From positions 1-7,229 of the forward strand of contig DAOVGD010000044.1 in NCBI GenBank assembly GCA_030672555.1: a DNA stretch of 7,229 nt, written 5' to 3'. The stretch is from Desulfobacterales bacterium (GTDB lineage Bacteria > Desulfobacterota > Desulfobacteria > Desulfobacterales > C00003106). Below, one piece after another: positions 1 through 5,723 of this stretch. The position numbers and the translations under genes were made by a program. Positions within the stretch are counted from its first letter, which is position 1. Each line of letters opens with the position of its first letter. Below the pieces are notes generated by a model. The model had not been told where the DNA came from and made no database searches. It was given only the letters and a program-made list of their open reading frames with translations.

Positions 1-605
1 GCAACATCAAGTGTCGCGGCGACAAAGACCGGTGCAAGGGCATTGGGAAGTAGATGATAAAAAATGATCCTGCTGTCCCGGGCGCCAAGGGCGCGGGCTG
101 CCCGGACAAAATCTCTTTCTCTCAAACTAAGGAACTCGGCCCTGACAAAACGCGCGGTGCCCATCCAACTGGTAATACCGATCACGACCATAACATTGAT
201 GATATTCGGACCAAGAAGGGCAATAATGGTAAGGATAAGAAAAAAGCTCGGAAAACACATCATAACATCTACGAATCTCATCAGGACAGTATCAACCCAT
301 TTACCGTAATAGCCCGCCACTGCACCGACAAAGATTCCGATCAACATAGATAGCCCCACCGCCACAAATCCCACCAAAAGGGAAATCCTTGCGCCGTGGA
401 GCATACGGCTGAAGACATCTCTACCCAGGTGGTCTGTGCCTAACTGATGCGTCCATGAAGGAGGTGTCAGCTTTTCAGAAACCGATATCGCTTCGGGATC
501 GTAAGGGGAAAGGAGAGGAGCCAAAAAGGCAATCAAGAATACGAGGAAGATACAGAACCCTCCCGCAATCGCCAGCTTATTTTTCAAAAAATAGTGCCAG
601 AACAT
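1..605 (-). CDS. dppC: Peptide/nickel-type ABC transporter permease, DppC/OppC family (3' end outside window)
   Basis: This is the second inner-membrane permease subunit of a binding-protein-dependent importer for dipeptides, oligopeptides or nickel. Reading the minus strand from the ATG at 605-603 gives 201 residues without a stop before the window edge. The N-terminus has one membrane segment (about residues 11-32), then the periplasmic signature GTDHLGRDVFSRML (56-69), which is typical of DppC/OppC. Further membrane segments lie near 75-98 and 118-145. The cytoplasmic EAA loop that docks on the ATPase is at about 161-192 (RAARALGA, then LLPNALAP). Family members are about 280-300 residues, so roughly 80-100 are missing. 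A TGA lies in frame four codons upstream of the ATG, so the start cannot be much earlier. The Shine-Dalgarno is weak (only GAG in ATGAGC). It follows dppB on the same strand after an unusually long repeat-filled spacer. The substrate cannot be told from a permease. Confidence 0.93.
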   Translation of the reverse strand, partial: MFWHYFLKNKLAIAGGFCIFLVFLIAFLAPLLSPYDPEAISVSEKLTPPSWTHQLGTDHLGRDVFSRMLHGARISLLVGFVAVGLSMLIGIFVGAVAGYYGKWVDTVLMRFVDVMMCFPSFFLILTIIALLGPNIINVMVVIGITSWMGTARFVRAEFLSLRERDFVRAARALGARDSRIIFYHLLPNALAPVFVAATLDV

Positions 606-695
606 AAAATTAGCTCATAGCTGATAGTAGGATAGGTTATTAGCTTTTGTGTAATAGTTCACAGGCACAAAGATCGCAAGCTCTTGAAAAGGGGC

Positions 696-909
696 AAATC
701 CGAAATTCGAAGCACGAAATTCGAAACCCCGGCCCAGACCTGGTCTACAGGCTTAGTAGACTGATTCGAGCACACAGCGCCAGGGCGGGCAAATTCGAAT
801 GGCCAATGACCAAATGTTCTAAACAGATATTCTCAACGGATAGGTAGCATGCCACTGTTTTGGGCATTCAAACATTTGGATTTTGGTCATTGTTTCGAAT
901 TTCGGATTT
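696..909. repeat. Nested inverted repeat element with perfect 16-bp outer arms
   Basis: The outer arms AAATCCGAAATTCGAA (696-711) and TTCGAATTTCGGATTT (894-909) are perfect reverse complements. Inside them, CAATGACCAAA (804-814) pairs perfectly with TTTGGTCATTG (882-892). The overlapping CCAAATGTT (810-818) can instead pair with AACATTTGG (871-879). A second copy of the ACGAAATTCGAAA phrase follows the left arm (714-726), and ATTCGAAT (793-800) is itself palindromic. The element is about 214 bp and codes for nothing recognisable. From memory, very similar ATTCGAA / TTTGGTCATT phrases recur between genes in environmental anaerobe genomes, but I cannot search for this. It could be a REP-like or MITE-like element. 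No flanking target duplication is obvious. Confidence 0.75.
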
Positions 910-931
910 ATAATGTTAAAAGCTTATTCAT

Positions 932-957
932 GGCGTCCTTTGCGCCTTTGCGTGAAA
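932..957. repeat. CCTTTGCG tandem motif (CGCAAAGG-type intergenic repeat)
   Basis: Two exact, abutting copies of the octamer CCTTTGCG occupy 937-944 and 945-952, preceded by GGCGT and followed by TGAAA. On the minus strand this reads TTTCACGCAAAGGCGCAAAG and continues GACGCC. From memory, such CGCAAAGG-rich phrases occur as dispersed intergenic repeats in several phyla. No function is known to me. Confidence 0.5.
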
Positions 958-994
958 TGAAACGTGGACCACATCTGCCACTCTCAGCCGAAAA

Positions 995-1951
995 CTAATA
1001 GCGGATTCGTGGGTCTACCACCGCATACAAAACATCCGCCAGCATGTTACCGATCAGAGTCAGGGCAGCTGAAAAGGTCAATATCGTCATTACTACTGAA
1101 TAATCTCTTGACAGCACAGCCTGGTAAGCAAGTCTTCCAATTCCAGGCCACGCGAAAACGGTTTCAATGATAACCGAGCCACTGATCAGTGTCGGAACCA
1201 AAAAACCGAATATAGTCACAATCGGCAGTAGCGCATTACGAAGGGCATGCTTGTAGTAAATATCATCCTCTGAAAGCCCTTTTGCCCGAGCCGTTCGAAT
1301 GTAGTCCTGCTGGATGACTTCGAGCATACTGGATCGTGTATAGCGGGATATTGCCGCTATACCGCCCACTGCCAGGATAATAGAAGGAAGCATCAGATGC
1401 CAAAGATGGTCAAGGACAAAGGTAATTATTGTATTATTTTCTACAGCAAATGACCGCATGCCAAGCACCGGATATCCAAAGCACTTTACAGTTCCGAGTA
1501 TCAGGAGGTAAGCGAGCCAGAAACTCGGAATCGAAATGCCGAGATATGCCCCAAAGGTAGTCAGATTGTCGAACCATGAATATCTTCGGGTGGCGGAAAA
1601 TACCCCAAGAGGAATAGCAACAGAAAAGATAATCAATGTGGCCACCACGTTCAGTAAGAGTGTGGCAGGGATCCTTTCTGCGATCTTCTCCAGCACAGGT
1701 TTGCCGTCTTTGAACGAATATAATTTCCCTGTAAAAAGTTTTTTCAACCAGAGCCCGTACTGAACCAGGAGAGGCTTGTCCAGATCATAGTTCTTCTCCA
1801 TCTGTTCAATGATCTTGGGAGAGGCCTTGGGATTTAAAGTAAGACCGATTGGGCTTCCAGGAGCTAAGTGAATGATGAAAAAAGATATAAGGGTGATTCC
1901 GAAAAGTATGGGGATGTTTTGAAGGAGTCGCCGAATGAGATAATTAAGCAT
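995..1951 (-). CDS. dppB: Peptide/nickel-type ABC transporter permease, DppB/OppB family
   Basis: This is the first inner-membrane permease of the same importer, 318 residues, full length for the family. The N-terminus MLNYLIRRLLQNIPILFGIT is the classic DppB start, running into membrane helix 1 (about 9-30). A periplasmic segment follows, containing APGSP (30-34) and YDLDKPLLVQY (55-65). Further helices lie near 99-120, 133-156, 185-203, 245-266 and 283-309. The EAA loop that contacts the ATPase runs from about 217 to 243 (YIRTARAKGL, then ALRNALLP), and VIIETVFAWPGIG (260-272) is a family signature. The protein ends in the typical VVDPRIRY. I keep the ATG at 1951 because of the N-terminal match, although no clear Shine-Dalgarno precedes it. 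A repeat element lies just upstream (about 1968-2100), so the native leader may have been disturbed or replaced. No promoter is obvious. Confidence 0.95.
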   Translation of the reverse strand: MLNYLIRRLLQNIPILFGITLISFFIIHLAPGSPIGLTLNPKASPKIIEQMEKNYDLDKPLLVQYGLWLKKLFTGKLYSFKDGKPVLEKIAERIPATLLLNVVATLIIFSVAIPLGVFSATRRYSWFDNLTTFGAYLGISIPSFWLAYLLILGTVKCFGYPVLGMRSFAVENNTIITFVLDHLWHLMLPSIILAVGGIAAISRYTRSSMLEVIQQDYIRTARAKGLSEDDIYYKHALRNALLPIVTIFGFLVPTLISGSVIIETVFAWPGIGRLAYQAVLSRDYSVVMTILTFSAALTLIGNMLADVLYAVVDPRIRY

Positions 1952-1967
1952 AAGATAAGATTGAAGA

Positions 1968-2101
1968 AAACTAAAGTTAAAAGTGAACTAAAGTCAAAAG
2001 ATGCCTGCCCGCCATCGCTTTCGGTCAGGCGAGGCGGGCAGGCATATAGATTGGGCAAGTACCTTAACTGCACTTCACACCTTAGCTCACTTTAGGCACT
2101 T
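1968..2101. repeat. Composite palindromic repeat: GC-rich hairpin flanked by ACTAAAGT-type copies
   Basis: The core is a strong hairpin. ATGCCTGCCCGCC plus TCGC (2001-2018, with one bulged A at 2014) pairs along 17 bp with GCGAGGCGGGCAGGCAT (2029-2045) around a 10-nt loop. On the left are two near-identical 14-mers 17 bp apart, ACTAAAGTTAAAAG (1970-1983) and ACTAAAGTCAAAAG (1987-2000). On the right, CCTTAGCTCACTT (2080-2092) is complementary to AAGTGAACTAAAG (1981-1993) at 11 of 13 positions. The GC-rich core contrasts sharply with its AT-rich flanks. It lies between the adk stop and the dppB start, in the dppB leader region. It resembles a nested dispersed repeat rather than a simple terminator, since no U-tract follows the stem on either strand. 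Confidence 0.72.
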
Positions 2102-2110
2102 AATATGCTT

Positions 2111-2140
2111 AAGGGGGAAACGAATCCCTCCTTTTTATTT
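2111..2140 (+). terminator. Terminator-like hairpin oriented for plus-strand transcription
   Basis: AAGGGGG (2111-2117) pairs with CCC(T)CCTT (2126-2133) around an 8-nt loop with one bulge, and is followed by TTTTTATTT on the plus strand. That tail makes it look like an intrinsic terminator for plus-strand transcripts, yet no plus-strand gene lies upstream. On the minus strand it sits directly after the adk stop, where it could form in the mRNA but would lack a U-tract. Its role is uncertain. Confidence 0.35.
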
Positions 2141-2816
2141 ATAGCTTTGACATAAGCTCTTCAGAAACCTCTTTTATGCCCGGTTTTCCGTCAAGCTCGA
2201 TGATCTTCAGCTTGCCGCCGGACTCTTTGGCAAGGTTCTTAAAATAATTGACTGCCGACATGGTGCCTGTTTCTGTATCGTAGTATATCGCATGACGCTT
2301 GTCAATCGCCGCCTCATCCTGATCATCGGCACGGGCGCTAAGATCTCCTCCACAAACGCGGCACTTGTCGCCATTCGGCTTGATGGCATCAATATAGATA
2401 TTGTTCGGGTGGTTGTTATCATTCGCACAAAGACGACGCCCCATAATTCTATTCTTGGCGGTTTGCCGATCAAGAATAAGATCAATAACTACATCAAGGG
2501 GCATGCCCTCTGCCTTAAGGGCTTCATCTAATTTTATCGCCTGGTTTTTGTTTCTCGGGAAGCCGTCCAGAAGCCAGCCGCCCTTGCAATCATCCTGTTT
2601 CAGCCGATCAAGAATCATTGGGATGGTAATCTCATCCGGAACCAACTCCCCTTTGTCAATAAAACCTTTCGCCTTGGCGCCCAATTCCGTTCCACCTTTG
2701 ATATTTTCCCTAAAAATTGCGCCTGATTCAACATGAGCAAGGTTGTACTTTTGTTTTGCAATTGCTCCCTGTGTGCCTTTCCCGCCGCCATTTGCTCCAA
2801 AAATCAAAATGTTCAT
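2139..2816 (-). CDS. adk: Adenylate kinase (long, zinc-LID type, variant)
   Basis: It interconverts ATP + AMP and 2 ADP in the cytoplasm. It has 225 residues, slightly long for the zinc-containing form. The P-loop is GANGGGKGTQ (7-16), with K13 kept, but Pro9 of the usual GAPGAGKGTQ is Asn. The AMP-site STGDMLR becomes ESGAIFR (30-36), keeping R36 but losing the Asp. LVPDEI (58-63) and LLDGFPR (82-88, with R88) are canonical. The LID domain (about 128-165) carries C130, C152 and C155, but the usual second cysteine is D133. A CxxD pair exists at the other half-site in some Bacillus enzymes, so zinc binding remains possible. ARADDQDEAAIDKR (161-174) supplies the LID arginines. Shine-Dalgarno GAAAGGAG (2826-2833) lies 9 nt before the ATG. 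It is probably monocistronic. Because of the substitutions it could be a paralogue beside a canonical copy elsewhere. Confidence 0.92.
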   Translation of the reverse strand: MNILIFGANGGGKGTQGAIAKQKYNLAHVESGAIFRENIKGGTELGAKAKGFIDKGELVPDEITIPMILDRLKQDDCKGGWLLDGFPRNKNQAIKLDEALKAEGMPLDVVIDLILDRQTAKNRIMGRRLCANDNNHPNNIYIDAIKPNGDKCRVCGGDLSARADDQDEAAIDKRHAIYYDTETGTMSAVNYFKNLAKESGGKLKIIELDGKPGIKEVSEELMSKL

Positions 2817-3117
2817 ATGCGCTCTCTCCTTTCACTTTTTGAGACCAAGGTCTCTTATTTATAGATAGCGTTAATTGTAAACAATACGAGCTTTTATGAT
2901 TTCTTAAAGAGTCTCGAGCTGACCGCCTCTCCTGTTATAGGAATATGACAATTTTGTCAAGGTATTTGAACGCCATATTTCATTTGAATCCTATACTAAA
3001 ATCCTAAAGAACCGCTACAAGAATACGATAAGAAGAATAAGCGCTTGTACACGCATTCGTTGTTAAAAATGACCGCGACTAACTCTTTAAAGACCTTATG
3101 TGAAGGAGATTCATGCA
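2817..3117. promoter_or_regulatory. Divergent adk / histidine kinase control region
   Basis: This 301-bp stretch separates two divergently transcribed genes and holds no RNA gene or small ORF that I can defend. For adk (minus strand) there is a candidate promoter at 2934-2960. A near-palindrome GAGACC-AA-GGTCTC (2841-2854) lies in the presumed adk leader just upstream of its ribosome-binding site. For the kinase, a TATACT (2992-2997) could serve as a -10 box but has no good -35 at standard spacing, and no sigma-54 type GG-N10-GC pair is evident. TGACAA-TT-TTGTCA (2946-2959) overlaps the adk -35 and faces both genes, so it could be a shared operator. Confidence 0.45.
2934..2960 (-). promoter_or_regulatory. 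Candidate sigma-70-type promoter for adk
   Basis: Reading the minus strand, a perfect -35 hexamer TTGACA (2960-2955) is followed after 15 bp by TATAAC (2939-2934), five of six matches to the -10 consensus. The spacing is short of the ideal 17 bp. Transcription would begin near 2927, leaving a leader of about 110 nt before the adk ATG. The -35 lies inside the palindrome TGACAA-TT-TTGTCA. Confidence 0.4.
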
Positions 3118-4359
3118 ATGAAAGAGGAAGAAACCCCATGGAATCGAATTATTAAGAAAAGCCGGGACAAATTCCGGTCGGATTTTGACGCAATCCCGGA
3201 CGGTGTTTTTTCTGTGGATCGCAACTTCAATATCCGTTCGACAAACAAGGCCTTTGCCAATCGCATCGGTCTTAGTCCCACAGCAATAGTCGGTTCTAAA
3301 TGCTATGAATTAGGAGCATGCACAAAGAAGGATTGTCATCCGGATAATGATGACTGTTTCGCGAATACCGTATTTAACGCCGGCCAGGCAGATCTTTTTG
3401 TCACGCGGAGTGAAACCGCGGGAAAACCTGTTTACTTTGAAATCCATGTGCTACCTATTAAGGGCGCTTCTGCTTACTTTGAACACGTCCTTGTAATACA
3501 ACGGAATATTACTCAACAGAGAAATTTAGAGAAAAGGCTGGAGCATTATAATGAAGAATTGCAAAAACAGGTGGCTGATCAGACAGGTGAGCTTAAGGCC
3601 GCCTATGACGCGCTCCATTCAAAGAAGACACGGCTTGAAGCGGTAAACCGCAAACTACGTAAGCTGGAGAAACTCAAACAAGATCTCACCAACATGGTTA
3701 TCCACGATCTAAAAGGCCCCCTCTTTGAAATCCTGGCCAACTTGGATCTATTAAAAGTCGCCGCGTTTTCGGATTCTGAGCAGGAATATCTTGAGTCGGC
3801 AATTCTCGGCGCGGAAGAGATGTTCCGTATGATATCCAACCTGCTCGATATTACCCGTATGGAAAAAAGAAAACTTACTATAAAAAAAGAGCGGTTCAAT
3901 GCCCTAGAGGCAGTCCAAGAATCTATTTCAAAGGTAAGGGCGATTTCCCTATTAAAAAATATTTCCGTAGAAGCCTTTGTCACTGAAGATAATTCACCTA
4001 TTATTGAAGCCGATAAAAACATATTCGGCCGGATCATGTCTAATCTTCTCACCAATGCGATTACCTACACTTCAGAAGGTGGGTGGATTAAAATTGGCAT
4101 CTCACATGACAAAAACGCAAAGCTGGTTCGTATAGATGTCGCGGATAACGGATGTGGAGTTTCAAAAGAGGCACAAAAGACAATATTCAAGAAGTTCGAG
4201 GTTGCTCAAGATTTCAATGCCACAAGCACGGGACTGGGCCTCACCTTCTGCCGAATGGCCGTTACGGCCCATAAAGGAAAGATATGGTTAACCAGTAAAA
4301 AAGGAAAAGGGGCCACGTTTTCATTCTTAATGCCTGCCGCCGGCCACAATAATAAATAA
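3118..4359 (+). CDS. Soluble PAS-domain sensor histidine kinase
   Basis: This is a cytoplasmic two-component kinase with no membrane segment or signal peptide. I choose ATG 3118, giving 413 residues, because AAGGAG (3103-3108) sits 9 nt upstream. A longer GTG reading from 3100 would place that ribosome-binding site inside the gene. An N-terminal PAS domain (about 18-130) carries an unusual cluster C62, C68, C73 and C80. A charged coiled coil (about 132-190) follows, rich in EELQKQVADQ-like sequence. The HisKA domain has the H-box NMVIHDLKGPL, with phospho-acceptor H196. The ATPase domain (about 295-407) shows the N-box NLLTNA (N313), G1 DNGCGV (343-348), the F-box FKKF and G2 TSTGLGL (369-375), so all catalytic boxes are intact. 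It lies 10 bp ahead of the receiver-TPR gene, its likely partner. The cysteine cluster suggests a metal, Fe-S or redox input, which is an inference only. Confidence 0.93.
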   Translation: MKEEETPWNRIIKKSRDKFRSDFDAIPDGVFSVDRNFNIRSTNKAFANRIGLSPTAIVGSKCYELGACTKKDCHPDNDDCFANTVFNAGQADLFVTRSETAGKPVYFEIHVLPIKGASAYFEHVLVIQRNITQQRNLEKRLEHYNEELQKQVADQTGELKAAYDALHSKKTRLEAVNRKLRKLEKLKQDLTNMVIHDLKGPLFEILANLDLLKVAAFSDSEQEYLESAILGAEEMFRMISNLLDITRMEKRKLTIKKERFNALEAVQESISKVRAISLLKNISVEAFVTEDNSPIIEADKNIFGRIMSNLLTNAITYTSEGGWIKIGISHDKNAKLVRIDVADNGCGVSKEAQKTIFKKFEVAQDFNATSTGLGLTFCRMAVTAHKGKIWLTSKKGKGATFSFLMPAAGHNNK

Positions 4360-4369
4360 GGAGTAGCGG

Positions 4370-5527
4370 ATGAGTTCAAGAAAAGATCTCAAAATTTTGA
4401 TCGTCGATGACAAACCAAATATGCGTCGTACCATAGCAAATATGCTTCGTCAGATCGGCTATAAAAATATTCGAGATGCTGATGATGGTGATACCGCCAT
4501 GAAACTTCTCATGAGTCACAAGTTCGATTTTGTGATCTGTGATTGGAATATGCCACGTATGAAAGGAATAGAGGTTTTGAAAAAAATGAGGTCGGATGAA
4601 ACTCTGAAACCCATCCCTTTTCTGATGGTCACAGCAGAAGTGGAAGAAAGCACTGTTGCCGAAGCGGCTGAGACGGGTTTGGATGGGTATATTATCAAAC
4701 CCTTCATTCCTGAGACACTCCATAATCAGATGGAAGGCATTCTTGAAAAAAGGAAAAATCCCGATGAATTAGAAACCAAGTTTCAATTGGGGATGACGCT
4801 GTTCAATGTTAGACAGTATGACCAGGCGCTGACGACTTTCCAGAATATTCTGGGGATAGCTCCTAATTCTCCACGTACCTATCATGCGATAGGACAAATA
4901 TATGAGGAAAAAAACAATATGGATGCAGCTCAAAGCGCCTACCAAAAAGCTTTGGAGCTAAGCCCCAAGTTCATCAAGGCACATGAATGCTTAGCAAAGA
5001 TTTACGAAAAGGCGGAAGACTCCCAAAAGGCATTGAAACACATTGAGGCTGCCCTCAAGATTAGCCCTAAGAATCCGGATAGAAATGTGCAACTTGGGAA
5101 AATCCAACTAACGATGGGAGAATCCCAAAAGGCAAAAGAAGCTTTTGATAAGGCGGTCAAACTGGAACCCGATAATGCCGAAAGATTGACCGAAATTGGA
5201 GAGGCATTCTTAGAAACCGGTTATTCTGAAGACGCCACTGAAGCGTTCCAATCGAGTCTTGATCTCAACCCCGAAAATATTCATGTCTATAACCGGCTCG
5301 GTATCGCTCTCCGAAAACAAAAGAAATATAACGAAGCAATTACAGAGTATAAAAAGGCATTGGAGATCGATCCGGAAAATGAATATGTTCTATTTAATAT
5401 AGGGCGTGCATATCAGGAGTGGGGACGTAAAAAGGATGCAATAAAATATTTTAAAAAAGCCCTTGAGCTTTACGAAGGTTTTCCGGAGGCAATAGCAGCG
5501 TTGAAAGAATTAGGAGAAAATGCATAG
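4370..5527 (+). CDS. CheY-like response regulator fused to seven TPR repeats
   Basis: This is a 385-residue response regulator with no DNA-binding domain, so output is probably by protein contact. The receiver domain (about 7-125) keeps the acidic pair D13/D14, phospho-acceptor D58, T88 and K110. CDWNMPRMKG (57-66) and FLMVTAE (84-90) closely resemble chemotaxis CheY. From about 133 to 375 there are seven consecutive 34-residue tetratricopeptide repeats with regular YxxALELxPxN-type helix B endings, such as AYQKALELSP, EYKKALEIDP and YFKKALELYE. A short tail ends in KELGENA. The ATG has the strong site TAAGGAG (4357-4363), which overlaps the stop of the kinase gene with 6 nt spacing, so the two are translated from one operon. 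TPRs usually bind partner proteins or assemble complexes. The nearby flagellar genes make motility control possible, but the sequence does not prove this. Confidence 0.94.
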   Translation: MSSRKDLKILIVDDKPNMRRTIANMLRQIGYKNIRDADDGDTAMKLLMSHKFDFVICDWNMPRMKGIEVLKKMRSDETLKPIPFLMVTAEVEESTVAEAAETGLDGYIIKPFIPETLHNQMEGILEKRKNPDELETKFQLGMTLFNVRQYDQALTTFQNILGIAPNSPRTYHAIGQIYEEKNNMDAAQSAYQKALELSPKFIKAHECLAKIYEKAEDSQKALKHIEAALKISPKNPDRNVQLGKIQLTMGESQKAKEAFDKAVKLEPDNAERLTEIGEAFLETGYSEDATEAFQSSLDLNPENIHVYNRLGIALRKQKKYNEAITEYKKALEIDPENEYVLFNIGRAYQEWGRKKDAIKYFKKALELYEGFPEAIAALKELGENA

Positions 5528-5541
5528 AGTATTTAGTCCCG

Positions 5542-5718
5542 GTGTCTAAAAAAGTTAATTGTTATAAATGTAAGTATTTTTACATAACATGGGAACAACG
5601 ATTCCCCTATGGATGTCGCGCGCTAAAATTCAAGTCGAAATGTATCCCATCGGAACTGGTGAAGAAAAGTTCAGCGCTACCCTGTCTTTCCTTCTCTCCC
5701 AAGGAGCCAATAAAATAA
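5542..5718 (+). CDS. Small cysteine-rich conserved protein, 58 aa, GTG start
   Basis: A plus-strand frame from GTG 5542 to TAA 5716-5718 encodes 58 residues. The protein begins MSKKVNCYKCKYFYITW and then carries the core RFPYGCRALKFKSK (20-33), IPSELV (35-40) and SSALPCLSFSPK (43-54). The pattern CxxCxxF.-.T-W (C7, C10), GC (C25), C34 and PC (C48) fits a small zinc-binding or metal-binding fold. From memory it matches a family of roughly 60-residue bacterial proteins sometimes carried in databases under an unrelated uracil-DNA glycosylase name. No glycosylase motif is visible. The start lies 14 nt after the receiver-TPR stop and has no good Shine-Dalgarno close by (TAGGAG at 5511-5516 is 25 nt away). 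Translational coupling is therefore likely. Its stop is 5 bp from the converging fliW stop. Function is unknown. Confidence 0.8.
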   Translation: MSKKVNCYKCKYFYITWEQRFPYGCRALKFKSKCIPSELVKKSSALPCLSFSPKEPIK

Positions 5719-5723
5719 TTCCT

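Larger units (their letters stand above)
606..994. other. 389-bp dppB-dppC spacer, non-coding, filled with repeats
   Basis: The two permease genes, normally almost abutting, are separated here by 389 bp. I see no convincing gene on either strand. The short open frames lack family resemblance and overlap palindromes. The spacer contains a nested inverted repeat (696-909), a small GTCTAC/GTAGAC hairpin (about 744-762), a tandem CCTTTGCG motif (937-952) and AGCTA-rich sequence next to the dppC start (about 612-650). The arrangement suggests one or more short repeat elements inserted inside an operon. Confidence 0.75.

Noticed and set aside
54..353. Plus-strand open frames of 99 and 81 codons
   Set aside because: They are antisense to dppC, whose minus-strand translation matches the family throughout. 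The plus-strand products are low-complexity and basic with no family features.
647..847. 66-codon plus-strand frame in the dppB-dppC spacer
   Set aside because: It runs through the left arms of the palindrome, reads the repeat phrase as NSKHEIRNP-like protein, and has no ribosome-binding site.
1864..2073. 69-codon minus-strand frame overlapping the dppB start
   Set aside because: It spans the GC-rich repeat and the wrong frame of the dppB start. It has no Shine-Dalgarno and resembles no known protein.
3100..3117. GTG start at 3100 for the kinase
   Set aside because: The AAGGAG ribosome-binding site would then lie within the coding sequence. ATG 3118 has ideal spacing and no N-terminal domain is lost.
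3603..4055. 150-codon minus-strand frame
   Set aside because: It is an antisense shadow of the histidine kinase HisKA/ATPase region, where all catalytic boxes are intact on the plus strand.
5520..5549. ATG at 5520 after TAGGAG as the start of the small gene
   Set aside because: It is in a different frame and ends after nine codons at TAA. It could help re-initiation but does not encode the cysteine protein.
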